Below, piece after piece: positions 25,909-38,643 of a stretch of 64,000 bases of DNA. A model generated the notes under the pieces. It saw only the letters and a list, made by a program, of their open reading frames with translations. It had not been told where the DNA came from and did not search any database. The DNA comes from Balaenoptera acutorostrata (Eukaryota; Chordata; Mammalia; Artiodactyla; Balaenopteridae), in contig NC_080065.1 of assembly GCF_949987535.1 (NCBI RefSeq), forward strand, positions 37,983,239 to 38,047,238, in the 5' to 3' direction. Position 1 is the stretch's first letter, and each line of letters starts with the position of its first letter. A program made the translations under genes and the position numbers.

Positions 25909-25984
25909 AAATGATCAGTTTTGCACTTTGTAAAATATCACTGCGGTTGGGGTGTGAAGAATTTATAAAGTTGTTATCAATTTG

Positions 25985-26340
25985 GGGGGTTTTCTTCATT
26001 AACGCGATTAAAGCAGTGATCTATATTTATTGACACAGAAAATAGTCCACTATTCAATACTGAATGAAAAAAGGGTTATAGAAGAACATGTATGGTATGA
26101 GTCCATTTATGTAAAATTACTAAAATGTATATGTGTATGTATACATAGAGATATTCATAAAGGTGTGTTTGAATGTATGTTTAAATGTATATACATGTAT
26201 ATGTATATATATATATATGTGTATATTAAATATACACACACCAAAATGTTAACAGTGGCTATCTCTTGGTGGCAGGAAATTGAATGAAATTTGCTTTCCT
26301 CTTTGTACCTTTCTGAAGTATCTTTTTCTAAGCACGACTC
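25985..26340 (+). repeat. Old L1 3'-end with TG/TA microsatellite
   Basis: gtatggtatgagtccattta and taacagtggctatctcttgg are old L1 3' UTR words. Between them lies an imperfect (TGTA/TATA)n run at about 26120-26240. 26341-26815 is unassigned. Confidence 0.6.
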
Positions 26341-26815
26341 AATTTACAAGGGCAATAAGTCTATTTTCTAAGAATGTTTACCTCTACCTAAATACCTCAA
26401 AAAGGGTAGGGACTGTGTTTTTTCTGTGTCTTTCTAAACCCATCCAATTTCTAATATAGTACTTAGGCTTCCCTGAGAGTGATGTGAGCCAACTTCCAAG
26501 GTAAGTCAGGAGAATTTACTTGACAAGAAGCGCTTTTGGAGCTGTTATGACAAGGTGATAGTCTAATAGCTCAGGTCATTTGTATGAATGAGTATTGGTT
26601 CAATGACAATAAAAATCAACTACCTCAGAAATCAGCTAATGACTTTGTACATGGAGTGTTCTTAAAAACCCCTGTGACACCTAATCGAAACACAGCAAAA
26701 TATAAAATAATAATTTTATCCATGTGTTCTGATAACTATTTTTGTGTATGGCAAAAACTATGGAAGCATTTGTAGTCAAAAATGAACATGTCCTATGAAA
26801 ATAGTGTAATTCAAG

Positions 26816-27525
26816 CTGTGGGAAATTGCTTACCAAAGATATCCTACGAAATGAACGTCAGTTTTGCACATGATGACTTATGCCTGGTGAGAACTGCAAA
26901 GAACTCTTAGCACATAACAACTCCAACTCCATCCAAACCCCTTCACTAAGAAACCTTACCAATTCTAGCATGGCTTCTAACAGCCTAAGGCCAGGTCCCA
27001 GGGATGACCCAGCCCCCTTTTGAGTTCCTGTCTGCAAAAAATCAGGACTGTCAGAAGAATTTATTGACACTAGCCAATGTCTGGCTCCTGAACTCCCTTT
27101 CTCAGAGCACTCACTTACAATTATAAATCCTTCCTCTGTCCCTTTGAGATGTATACATCCCTCCTACTACTCAGAGGTGTCCTTCTCCAGGACCTGAAAA
27201 CTATTCCTTGGAAATATAATCATCAGGAAGAATTGGGCCTTTGTCTCCCAGTCTCAATGGGAGGATAGATTTCTAATTTCCTTAATTGCCAGCTAGCAGA
27301 CACAGGTAGCCTAATCACTTTGATACCACTCTTTGTAATTTTTCACTTCCTTTCCTACCTGAGCCCCGCTCACTCCTCCCTACTCCTTTATTCTTCCATT
27401 AAAATGCCCAGTCATCTCTGCACTAATCAGATGGAGCTCAGCTCTTGCCCCCACAGTCAGTAGTTAGTGAATGAAATCTGTTTTCAGCACTTTAATGTCC
27501 AGCTTTGTTTATCTTTGACACTGAC
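26816..27525 (+). repeat. Probable ERV LTR relic
   Basis: The 3' part has the LTR-like order: promoter-type tataaatcc words near 27122, attaaaatgcccagtc (poly(A)-like) at about 27400, then gtgaatgaaatctgttttca and ctttgtttatctttgacactgaca. No TSD found; edges and class are uncertain. Confidence 0.45.
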
Positions 27526-28452
27526 AATATAGGAACAGAATCTTCCACATAGTTCCAATGTCATCACATGATTAACAAACTAAATATAATTTCTGTAAAT
27601 ATGCTTTAAAGACAGATTGTACATAAGAAGATGTAAGAATGTAAGAAATGTAAGAATTTGTAAGAATTTGTATGTAAGAAAATGTAAGAATTAAACTTCC
27701 TAAATAAACAACATGGAATTAACATGGGATTCAGCAATTCATATGCATGTGAATTTAATGTGTCAAAGTTGGTCCTTTTAATTAGTAGAAAAAGATGAAC
27801 TAGTTCCTAAATTGGTGTTAGTATGTATGAAGTAAATGAAGTATGTAGCAGTAAATGTAGAGGAATTATTTTATAATATTAGGATGGGAAAGGCCTTTCC
27901 AAACAAGTCATAAAATCCAGAAGCTGTAAAGTGAAAGATTGATAGAGTCAACAAAACCACATAAACTTTAAAGTTGTAATCTCACACTCGTGACCAAAAT
28001 TTAAAGACAAACAAGTGGGAGAAAGTATTCTTCACATATAAATCTGACAGTTAATAGCCATAATTCTAATACCTACAAAACAAAAAGACAAAAAAGATAA
28101 TCACCAAAAAAAGAAAAATGAACACATATAATGGAAGGATAAATGTAAATAACCAGTTATTATATGAAAAGATGGTCTAACCAAGGGAATGCAATTTCAA
28201 ATAATGAGATGTCACTTTATGTTTATTAGATAGGCAAATGTTAGAAAGATTAGTTATAAACAGTGTTGTCAAGGATGTAGAAGAAATAATCCTCTCATAT
28301 TTTGTAAGGCAAAATATCATTTTAAATTTCCACCTCCTTCAACATTTCCACCCCTTTACTGTGTGATACTACACAGCAGTAAAAAAGAATGAGAGGGATC
28401 TTCACGTATTTACAGTAACACTTCACCAAGACATAGTTAAATAAAGGAATCA
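27526..28452. other. Intergenic AT-rich DNA, old L1-like tail
   Basis: (aagaatgtaagaa)n-like short repeats at 27620-27700. 28150-28440 has weak old L1 3' resemblance (cacttcaccaagacatagtt) that seems to resume after the SINE pair at 29030. Otherwise nothing. Confidence 0.35.
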
Positions 28453-28776
28453 AGGGGGGACTTCCTTGGTGGCGCACTGCTTAAGAATCTGCCTGCCAAT
28501 GCAGGGGACACAGGTTCAAGCCCTGGTCTGGGAAGAACCCACATACCGCAAAGCAACTAAGCCCATGTGCCACAACTACTGAGCCTGCGCTCTAGAGCCC
28601 ATGCTCTGCAACAAGAGAAGCCACTGCGATGAGAAGCCCGTGCACCGCAACGAAGAGTAATCCCCTCTTGCCGCAACTAGAGAAAGCCCGTGCGCAGCAA
28701 GAAAGACCCAACACAGGCAAAAATATATTAATTAATTAATTAAATAAAAATAAATAAATAACACCTTAGGGAAAAA
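28453..28776 (+). repeat. CHR SINE, long form (first of a second same-site pair)
   Basis: Head ggggacttccttggtggcgc, B box ggttcaagccc, tail (TTAA/AAAT)n. Flanks: aaaggaatca before (28443-28452) and aaaagaatca after (28777-28786). Confidence 0.9.
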
Positions 28777-28786
28777 AAAAGAATCA

Positions 28787-29018
28787 TAGGACTTCCCTTT
28801 TGGTCAAGTGGGTAAGACTCCACACTCCCAATGCAGGGGCCCAGGTTCAATCCCTCGTTGGGGAACTAGATCCCACATGCATGCCACAACTAGGAGTCCC
28901 CATGCCACAACTAAGAATTCTGCATGCTGCAACTAAAGATTCCCACATGCCACAACAAAGATCCCATGTGCCACAACTAAGACCCAGCACAGCCAAAATA
29001 AATAAATAAATAAATAAA
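28787..29018 (+). repeat. CHR SINE, diverged form (second of a second same-site pair)
   Basis: Head aggacttcccttttggtcaa, B box ggttcaatccc, body of gccacaactaag repeats, (AAAT)n tail. Flanks: aaaagaatca (28777-28786) and taaggaatca (29019-29028). Confidence 0.88.
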
Positions 29019-29375
29019 TAAGGAATCAGGTTTCAGGATAATGTGCATGATGTGATTCCATTTATGTAAAAAAGAACAAATCAAAATTATATGCTAGTGG
29101 TATTTGTATAGAAATTAATAGAAAAATGAAGGGAATTTAAAATTTTCCACCTGTATGTGTTGCATTGTTTTAATTTGTATTATATTTAATACATATTATT
29201 TGTGTAATTTTAAAAAGTGAAGAACCATTAATTATCTAGTAATTTCTTAAACTCAATTTTAGAAGCTCAGCAATATTAAAAAGAATGACACATTTCAATA
29301 TCTTCAAGACATTGACATGTCATAAAATCAGGTTAAAACCCTATAGTTTTGTTCCATGAAAAAAGTTTTGCTTTT

Positions 29376-29674
29376 TTTTTTTTTTTTTTGAACTTTATTT
29401 ATTTATTTATTTTTGGCTGTGTTGGGTCTTCGCTCCTGTGCGAGGGCTCTCTCCAGTTGCGGCGAGCGGGGGCCACCCCCCATCGCGGTGCGCGGGCCTC
29501 TCACCGTCGCGGCCTCTCCCGCTGCCGAGCACAGGCTCCAAGACGCGCAGGCTCAGTAGGTGTGGCCCACGGGCCCAGCCGCTCCGCGGCATGTGGGATC
29601 CTCCCGGACCGGGGCACGAACCCGTGTCCCCCGCATTGGCAGGCGGACTCTCCACCACTGCGCCACCAGGGAAG
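29376..29674 (-). repeat. CHR SINE, long CpG-rich form
   Basis: On + it has a T run, ttggctgtgttgggtcttcg, catcgcggtgcgcgggcctc, accgtcgcggcctctccc and ccactgcgccaccagggaag. High CpG retention suggests a young insertion. Confidence 0.92.
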
Positions 29675-29769
29675 CCCTGCTTTTTTTTTAATGCATAGAT
29701 TCTGGAAGAATATTTATAGAATTTTAATAGTAACCACTTTTACTTCAGGTGAATTTGACTTTATTTCTT

Positions 29770-29891
29770 TTTTTGGGGGGGGGGGCTGCGCCCTGCAGCT
29801 TGTGGAATCTTAGTTCCCTGACCAGGGATTGGACCTACACCCTCAACAGCAAAAGCACGGAGTCCTAACCACTGGACCGCAGGGAATTCCC
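29770..29891 (-). repeat. CHR SINE, short form
   Basis: A G/T-rich tail on the left, then tccctgaccagggattggac and ctggaccgcagggaattccc. The 15-bp perfect TSD ttgactttatttctt is at 29755-29769 and 29892-29906. Confidence 0.94.
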
Positions 29892-29931
29892 TTGACTTTA
29901 TTTCTTATGTTCTTATAATCTATGCCTTTTA

Positions 29932-30281
29932 TTTTTTTTAATATTTATTTATTTATTTTAGTTTTGGCTGTGTTGGGTCTTAGTTGTGGTACATGGGATC
30001 TTTGTTGCGGCATACGGGATCCTCCACTGCGGCGCGCGGGCTCCTTGTTGCAGTGTGCAGTCTTCTCTCTAATTGTAGCATGAGGGCACCAGAGTGCGTG
30101 AGTTCTGTAGTTGCGGCACTCGGGCTCTCTAGTTTTGGCCCAAATGCTCAGTAGTTGCAGCGTGGGGCTTAGTTGCCCCACGGCATGTGGGATCTTAGTT
30201 CTCCGACCAGGGATCGAACCTGTGTCCCCTGCGTTGGAAGGCGGATTCTTAACCACTGGACCACCAGGGAAGTCCCAATAA
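29932..30281 (-). repeat. CHR SINE, long form
   Basis: On + it has a T/(ATTT)n run, ttggctgtgttgggtcttag and ctggaccaccagggaagtcc. TSD atgcctttta at 29922-29931 and 30282-30291. Confidence 0.93.
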
Positions 30282-30291
30282 ATGCCTTTTA

Positions 30292-30959
30292 AAGTTTCAT
30301 TGTGGATAAAAAGGCATATCACCTGAGAAGTGATAAACATAGTTTTAAAATTTCAAGTCATCAGACATTTGTTGTAGAGCAGGCTCTCTTCTACACAGTA
30401 GAAATATAAGAAAGAATGAGATATATTTCCTTCTTTCAGGGAACTAGAAGTCTAGTTTTTGTAAGAAATATTTTTTTGATATTGCCTAGGAAAGAGCTAG
30501 AACTTACTGATATGGAAACAAGAGTCACATTCTTGCTATTTATAATAATGAAATGCACAGAATAAAAAATGTCCTTTGTATTTTAGAATAAATAATCTGT
30601 GGCCCTCCTTTCTGACGATGATTGTATAGCTGTGCCAATTATCTATCGAAAGCCAATCCTAGTAATAAGAAAACCAGACTCTCTGCATGTAGGAGAAGGC
30701 TTATTTTTACCTCCTTTTAATTGAGGGGGAGCAGAGAGGGGAACAGGGGCATCCCCCATAGCCAGGTCATTCATAAGTATACCCACCAAGTCGTGGTAAA
30801 AGAAAAATCCATCAGGAAGATTTAACAATTATAAACATATATTCCCCTAACATGAGAGCACAAGATACATGGAGCAAAAACTGACAGGAATGAAGGGAGA
30901 AACAGATAATTCAATAATAACAGAGATTTCAATATTCTACTTTCAATAATGCATAGAAT
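30292..30959. other. Intergenic, nothing recognised
   Basis: No gene-like frame or known repeat that I can support. Confidence 0.4.
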
Positions 30960-32060
30960 AACTAGGGAAGAAGATCAAGAAACTTGCCTAGTTATGAATT
31001 AATGCATTAATTTTCAACAAGGGTGCCAAGACTATTCAATGGGGAAAGAATAGTCTTTCCAACAAATAGTGCTGAGATAACTGGCTATCTACATGCAAAA
31101 GAATAAAGGTAGACCCTTTCCTCACACCATAGGCAAAAATTAACTCAAAATGGATCAAAGTCCTAAACGTAAAATGTGCTAAACCATAAAACTCTCAGGA
31201 GAAGACATAGAAGTAAATTTCATGACTTCAGATTTGGTGATGGATTCTTAGATACGACATCAAAAGCATGAGCAGCAAAAGAAAAAGTAGGACACCATTA
31301 AGAAAGTGAAAAGTGACCCACAGAATAGGAGAAAATATTTGCAAACCATACATCTTATAAGGGATGGGATAAAGAACTCTTACAACTCAATAATAAAAGT
31401 ATTAATAACCCAATTTTTTAAATGGGCAGAGATTCTAAATAGACATTTCTCCAAAGAACATACACAGCTGGACAATAAGCACATGAAAAGATGCTCAACA
31501 TCATTATTTATTAGGAAAATCCACATAAAAATACAATGAGATACCACTTTACACATACTAGGATGGTTAGAATCAAAAAGTGAAATAATAACAAGTGTTG
31601 GTGGAAATGTGTAGAAATTGGAACCCTCATATACTGCCGGTGGGAAAGTAAAATAGCACAGCCACTTTGGAAAACAGGCTGGCAATTTCTCGAACAATTA
31701 AACATAGAGTTGCCATATAACACAGCAATTCAACTCATACCCAAGAGAAATGAAAACATATGGCCACACAAATACTTGTACAGGAATGTTTATAACGTCA
31801 TTATTCATAATACCCAAAGGTGAATACAACCCAAATGCCCATCAACTGATAAATAAGTAAACAAAATGTGGTATACCCAATCAATGAAATCTTATTTGGC
31901 CATAAAAAGGAGTGAAGTATTTGATACATTTCATGAAAGTGGATGAACCTTAAAGACATTATGCTAAGTGAAAGAAGCCAGTCACAAAAGACCATATAGT
32001 ATATGACTCTATTTATATGAAATGCAAAACAAATATAAACCGTATCCATTATCACAGAAG
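30960..32060 (+). repeat. Old L1 ORF2/3' fragment
   Basis: The blocks aagggtgccaagactattca, cacaccataggcaaaaatta, caaaatggatcaaagtccta, aagaactcttacaactcaat, caaatgcccatcaactgata and gaagccagtcacaaaagacc are the ORF2 end of an old L1 in order. Stops are frequent; not functional. Confidence 0.85.
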
Positions 32061-32239
32061 GTTCTATTGGACAGTGCTGGTCTGTCGAATAGTAATAGAA
32101 AGGCTTGTTATCCTTTATGTATGAATAGTTTCTAAGAAGTCTTGTAAGAGTTAGAAGAACTACTACAAGTTAAATTCTTAGGTAAGAATTTGGGATGTAG
32201 AGAGATTTGACTTTAGAGAGAAGGTGATGTGATAAAAGC

Positions 32240-32525
32240 ATAAAGAGATTTGATGATGCCACACTGCTAGCTTTGAAGACAGAGGAAGGGGCCATGAGCC
32301 AAGGAATGCAAGAAATGCAGCTCTAGAAGCTGGAAAATACAGGAAATGGATTCTTCCCTAGAGCTTCTGGAGCGAACGTGGGCCTGCTGACACCTTGACT
32401 TTAGTCCAGTGAAACTGATTTTGGAATACTGACCTCCAGAACCATAAGAGAATAAATGTGTGTTGTTTTAAGCCACTAATTTTGTGACAATCTGTGACAG
32501 AAAGTAATAGAAAACTAATACATGG
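32240..32525 (+). repeat. LTR-like (MaLR-type) relic
   Basis: gaagacagaggaaggggcca, tgagccaaggaatgcaagaa, tgacctccagaaccataaga, gaataaatgtgtgttgtttt and aagccactaattttgtgaca form the typical 3' half of such an element. AATAAA is present. The family name is uncertain. Confidence 0.6.
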
Positions 32526-35500
32526 AGGTTGTAGGGGAGAATCAGTTTCTTGCCTTTCCAGCTTCTAGAGGCTACCTACATTCCTTGACTCATAATCCCC
32601 TTTCTCTATCTTCAAAGTTAGCCATGGCAAGTCAAGTCCTTCTCATAAGGCATCACTCTGATCTCCTCTTCCCCCGTCTTCCACTTTTAAGAACCCTTGT
32701 GAGTACATTGGGCTCACCCAGATAATGCAGGATAATATTGTTGTATTAAGGTCAGCTGATTAGCAACCTCAATTCCATCTGCAACCTTAATTGTCCTTTG
32801 CCATGTAAGGTAAAATATTCACAGCTCCAGAAATTAGGAAGTGGACATCTTTGTGAGGCCATTGCTCTGCTCACAGTGGGTTAATCATTCTCTTAATAAA
32901 ATTGAATATGTTAATCAACACTCTGTCTTGGATAGTTCCACACCTCTATCCAGAAATGGAAAGAAGGTAAAATATTCAGGTCTCTGTCTGGTTGGACTGG
33001 ACTGGAGTGGGGCTGAGTGAGCGATAGGATTCAAGGATGACTCCCCAGTAGGAATTGCGGATGCACAGAAGAGCAAGGGATTGGGGATGATGATTCTACA
33101 TTTGGACATTTTAAATTTGAAACGCCTATGGCATTTGCAGCTGAAAATGCCCAGTAGGCAGTTTTCTGTGAGTATGTGGAAGGGTGATGCTCAGTGAAGA
33201 GGTTTGGGTTGGAGGTGGATTTGGGAGTCATTAGTATAGGTGGTAGCTGAAACCATGCGAGTGAGGTATGTTAAGCAGAGCAGAAGGACAGTAGGAAGCA
33301 GAAAGAGCAGCGAGCTGAAGGTGGAATGGGAGGGAGCTTCCCGCTGTAGAGGAAGCTATACTGCACCGTCACAGTTCCCCGCTTCACAACCGGGGCACTC
33401 ACTTCCCCAGCTGCTGGGAGCACTGCCTACTGATGGCTCACAGCTATATGACATCTATATCACTTCTCTAGAATTGCCCTCTGCCCCAGGGAGATGCTTT
33501 GCCCTACTTTGAGCCCATTCTCTGGGGAAATCCTTCATCCAACGAATGATCAGTGTAGAAATACAAAGCCTTGGCCTCTTTGCCTCAGTTTGTGACATCG
33601 ATTAAGGGCTACCTTAATTCAAGAACTCTCTGTAGGATCAGCTGAGGCCTCAGTTGCAACTGCATCCCAGTTCAACTTCTCCCCTGCCCAGTCCCACCTC
33701 TCCCAGATAATCTTCCTGAGAGCACTCCAAAAAAAACCACCTGTACACATCTCCATTTTAGTGTCCATTTCCAGGGGATTCTAACGCTAATACACTCACA
33801 TTCAGTGGGAGGGTAGAAAAAGTTAATTCTGTGGAAGGGACAGTAAAGTAATGATTTACAACAGAAGAACAAAGAGAATCAAGAGAGTATAGAGTCTTTG
33901 AACCAAGGAACTGTAGAGAGTTCCCAGAGGAAATTGTGATAAACAATGTCACGTGCTGCAGAGATGTTCAGTGAGATAATGACTGGAAAACGGTGAGGAA
34001 AGAAGCCAAACTGAAGTGTGCGGATGACTCAATAAAGGATAAGAAAGAGGAGACAGGAGTCAGTGACTGTAGACTACTCTTCTGCAAAGTTCGGATGTTG
34101 GGGCTGGATTCAGAATGGAAAGGAGCCAGAGAGGAACACAGGGACAAGAAATGGGGGACGCTCAAGCATTTTTAAGGTACATTCATTCGTTTTAAAAAAT
34201 AAATATCCAATAAATTAATTAACGTTTAATAAGTTAATAAATATTTGTCTGCTCTTTGTAAGTCAGGGGTATATGCAAGGGATGCAACCACCCATGAGGT
34301 ATTCAATCTGCCATCCAGGAGCTTGCTGTCTGAACGAATGTCACCAGAGGAAGCTGACTAAGGACAAGTGATTAAGGACCGCCAGGCAGCATGAAGGCTC
34401 CAGCTCATTTTATAGTGGAATCAATCTGCATGGCAGTAAGTCTGTTGTGCTTCAGAGCTTAACAGCTGAGTGGCAGGGCAGAGGAACATTCATTAAAGAT
34501 TGGTTGGGTTTTGTAGAGTGAAAGGTTCAGTTGACCAATCTTGTTATCCATGGGGAAAAGGCCAGAAAGGAGCTAAAAGGATTGAGAGAAAATTTCACCA
34601 AAGGGTTTTTCTAGATCAAAAATCTGCATTGTTGTGAGATCATGAGAGAATTGTAAATGATATATGAGATGTAGTCAGAGACTGAGTTTTGGAGTTTAAG
34701 GCTTCTGAGGTCTATAGCCTGGTTCATTGGTCTACCAGGATGTTGGGCTATTTTAGGATTATGGCAGGGTTTAGGGTAAATAAATAAATGATGTAAACGA
34801 AGATTCAGTGTCTTTACTGAGTGTGAGAGAGGGAGCCAGAGGTCAGTAGAGGGGAAGAGGGGAATGATCAGGGAGCTTGAACTCAAGCAGATGAAGTATA
34901 AATTGTTGTGTCCACTGAAATAAATAGATGAAAATTTGGAGGAGATGGGGGCCTCTATTAACATTGGAGCAAGAGTACCAGGGTGCACAGTGAAAAAGAT
35001 GGGAGGAAGGTGATTGTTAGGAAGAATCTTGGGAGCAGATGTTCAGGATAGTAGGGAGATGAGGGCATAAAGGCAGGTTGGAGCTTGTGGAACTTCCCTT
35101 TCCTGAGGGCCATAGAGCTTAGAAATGTGGTTGAAAGTGACTGACCTCAAATGACTTAACTTGGGACAAGTTGTCTTGAGCCAGGAAAAGTAAACTGCAT
35201 TTGCCAGAGGCAATTAATTATTATAGCGGGTAAAGTCAAAGGGAAGTTTCTGGATCAAGTACAAGAAATGAAAGTGTATTAAATTTTGGTGATGTACGAA
35301 GTTGAATTTTTTAGATTAAAAAAGTATTAAGTTCTCTTTTATATTATATTTTGTCTGTTAATTTTTGTTGATAAATTGAGAAGAAAAACTAAAACACCTT
35401 GTGCCTGAACAAAGTACATTAAAATCATTTTTTTTAAATCTCTGAAGTTAATATAAACAATATTATACAGTGGGATAGGGAGAACTTTTACTTCAGTAGA

Positions 35501-36534
35501 TTAAATAGAAATTAAATAATGGAGTTTTCTTATTAACAGGCACAAATTAATGCTCTTGGGCTTTAACTTTGTGCTAAGTTAATGACCAATTCTTGGTCAG
35601 AATCCTGATTTTGTACAGATTTCCATTTTCACCCTCTTCAACACACGCCTCACAGGTTTGGAAATGGAACCTGTGATGGTGAGTTTTATGTGCCAACTTT
35701 GGTAGGCTATAGTATAATATTCAGTTATCTAATCAAGTACTAATCTAGGTGCTGCTGTGTAGTATTTTGTAGATGAGGTTAGCACTATGCCTTGACCTTA
35801 AGGGGATTATCTTTGTGATATATGTGTATATATCTATGTCTATATTTCTCTCTAGATATATAATCACTTCTTGTGATTATCCTTGTAATGTCTATCTGTC
35901 TATCTATCTTCCCTATCATTTTAACCTTGTGTCAGTAATTTACCATCATGTGACCCAGACTGAACGAATAAAGTGTGAGGAAATGTTTGATCTGGAATTC
36001 TGGAGAAGTTCTTCGTTATAATTCTGTGAAAGTTTCCAGTAGTACCTGCTTCTTTCTTCCTCTGACAGTATGAGGCTTGGAATGGCGGCAGCCCCTTCAC
36101 TGTCAGGTTGAGCGTGAAGCCAACAGACAAAGAAGGCAGAGAGAGCCAAAACACTTGCAGAGACATGGAGCTGGGGCTGCTGGCTTAAATCAGCCCTGAA
36201 GCCAGTTTTGCCTCTGGGATTCATTTTCCAAACCATGTATTTCCTCACTGTTTACGTTGTAGCTGGGTTTTCTGAGATCTGCAGCCAAAATTATTCTACT
36301 TAATACAACGCTTTTCCTTAAGGTAAGTTCTTTAGGATATTAAGAAGCTAGTGTGTCTGGTCTGTCAGTTGATATTCATGTCCTGTGTGGATATGTTTTT
36401 ACAATATTTGCTTATTAGGGATTAAAAAACTGGTAATCTAAATCAAAGTGTAGCTTTTAATGGAATTTTTGCAAGTTAAATAACAGTTATTTGTAAGGTT
36501 TCAATGTGTTCTGTTAATTTGTTTTAGAAGTATC
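32526..36534. other. Intergenic, ancient repeat debris
   Basis: 33000-33300 and 33850-34170 carry old-repeat wording (gactccccagtaggaattgc; cagtgagataatgactggaa). 35680-36320 (gtgatggtgagttttatgtg, then aatctaggtgctgctgtgta) is another old interspersed repeat, with a (tcta/tctg)n run at about 35888-35912. I cannot name these. No gene is seen. Confidence 0.4.
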
Positions 36535-36546
36535 AAGACTCTTAAG

Positions 36547-36730
36547 GACTTCCCTGGTGGTCCAGTGGTTAAGACTCAGCGCTCCCAATGCAGGGGGCCC
36601 GGGTTCGATCCCTGGCCAGGGAACTAGATCCCACATGCCGCAACTAAGAGCCCGCATGCTGCAACTAAAGATCCTGCATGCCGCAACGAAGACCCAGGGC
36701 AGCCAAATAAATAAATAAATATTTTTTAAA
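36547..36730 (+). repeat. CHR SINE
   Basis: Head gacttccctggtggtccagt, B box ggttcgatccc, tail (AAAT)n then T run. TSDs aagactcttaag (36535-36546) and aagattcttaag (36731-36742). Confidence 0.93.
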
Positions 36731-37142
36731 AAGATTCTTAAGATTCCAGTGGACTTATAATAATGTACCCAGTCTTTAAATGTCATGTCACCGACAAAAC
36801 ACAGAACTTGGAAATTATTTGATACTGTAGCAATAGTGCACACTTATTAGAATTAGTTTATCTGGCAGATATATCTTGCAGGTAATGTGGATATCATTCA
36901 AAATGCTAAAGGAAACAGCAAATTAGGGCTGCCCCCAGAATAGGGAGAATGATTAATTATCTTGGAGAGTGGAGGAGAAGAAACGGTTTCCTATAACATA
37001 AAATGAGACCTAGAAAACCTAAATGGCACAGCAGTCTTTCTGCCCTGTTCCAGAATGAATTTATTCTAGAGCTTAAATTATATATTTAAGTTCTTATTAT
37101 TCAAGATCCCTTTAATTATCATGCCTTTAACATTCCCAGTCA

Positions 37143-37415
37143 TGGACTTCCCTGGTGGCGCAGTAGTTAAGAATCCGCCTGCCAATGCAGGGGACACGGG
37201 TTCGATCCCTGGTCTTGGAAGATCCCACATGCGTGGGAGCAACTAAGCCCGTGCGCCACAACTACTGAACCCATGCACCGCAAATACTGAAGCTTGAGCA
37301 TCTAGAGCCCATGCTCCGCAACAAGAGAAGCCACCGCCATGAGAAACCTGCACACGGCAATGAAGAGTAGCCCCCGCTCACCGCAACGAGGACCCAACGC
37401 AGCCAAAAAATACAT
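37143..37415 (+). repeat. CHR SINE, long form
   Basis: Head ggacttccctggtggcgcag, B box ggttcgatccc, end cccaacgcagccaaaaaata. No clear TSD. 36743-37142 holds nothing I recognise; a (tctctt)n run follows at about 37475-37510. Confidence 0.9.
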
Positions 37416-37639
37416 CTATATTTCAAGCCCTTTCACACAGCAGCTCTTAATTACCAGTATGCCTATAGGGGATGTTGCTCTCTTTCTCTCTCTCCCTCTT
37501 TCTCTCTCCCCAAGGTAAACTTCAAAAATTAATTGTCGATAGCTTTTTTAGATGGATGTAAAAACTTATATTAGATGAAAGTTTTATTCAGCTTGGATTT
37601 GCATAAAGAACTCTAGAAATCAATAAGACTGAATTGATT

Positions 37640-38110
37640 CTTGCTTTCCCTCACCAATCTTCTCCTCTAGATTCATCTGAGCCAGCAAGTGTCACTGCCT
37701 TTGGCCAAGTAGCTCTCTGCAGAAACCTGGAAGACATCTTTGACACCTGTTTCTCCTTCCCTCTCACTTCCAATCCTGTCACCAAGTCCTGTCAATTCTA
37801 CTTCTATAGTGTGTCAAACGTAATCCTCTCTATTTTCGCTGTGCTCATTCTGATAGGAATTACTTTATTTTCTTCCAAAGAACTAGTCTCCCAACTAAGC
37901 TACCCAATTCTCTCTCACACTTCTGTTATTCCATTCTCCTCAGCAGCCAGAGTGAGTCATTAAAATACAATCTGATCATATCAATCCCTTGCCTAAAATA
38001 CTTCAATAGCTTTTTTCCCGTTTATGATAAAGTCTACAATCTTTAACGTGGCATCAGAAGCCCTGCCTGATCTGCCTCTACTGTTCTATACGTTAAGCTC
38101 TATTATGTTT
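37640..38110 (+). repeat. L2 LINE relic
   Basis: caatctgatcatatcaatcc, cttgcctaaaatacttcaat, gataaagtctacaatcttta and ccctgcctgatctgcctcta match the order of L2 3' sequence. Confidence 0.7.
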
Positions 38111-38643
38111 TTGTTTTCTTTTTTTTTTTATTGCATGCAACAGAAACTGACTCTAATTAGTTTCTAGATACAGACACAGGAGACTATCAAGGAAAAACTG
38201 AGCAAACAAGACTCAGGGAGGTAAAGAAACCAAGTCCTCCCGCAGGAACCTCTGCAGCAGCAGGTGGATTTGTCTCACTGGAGTGCTGACATTGATGTGA
38301 TTAGTTTTCTCTCTTAAATGCCCCAAATGACCAGGAGAAAGAATCTGATTGGATTGGCTTCTGTCAGACTTTTACCCCTGGATCTATCTATCCCTGAATC
38401 TATCTCCACAAAGGCAGGTCTCTCTTGTTTATTACCATATTACATGTGCCTGGCATAGAGTAGGGGCTCATTAAATATTGAACTAATTTATGTCCACCTA
38501 ATCGAATAAAGGAATTGGCCATGGTCAGAAGAGAGAGACAGTTGATACAGACACAGCTGATGGGGGCTCACACTGGGGTGTGGAGTCCATTCCCATGGTT
38601 GAGGGTGAGGCATCCTCCTAAGGAGATAAGCTCTACATGTGCT

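Larger units (their letters stand above)
24880..25980 (+). repeat. Ancient interspersed repeat split by two SINEs
   Basis: 24905-25330 has the order ctgtgctaagggctagggat, catggtcccaggcctcatgg, gagtttacctcttat, tagggccttgaaaagtgtgc, gccattgaagatttgaatca. The text resumes at 25909 (aaatgatcagttttgcactt, then tatcactgcgg). I recognise this as a common old mammalian repeat but will not name the family. The continuity across the SINEs shows they inserted into it. Confidence 0.6.

Noticed and set aside
25521..26033. 170-codon frame
   Set aside because: It runs through two antisense CHR SINEs. The similar frames at 29349-29813, 29945-30340, 40047-40343 and 51937-52260 have the same origin.
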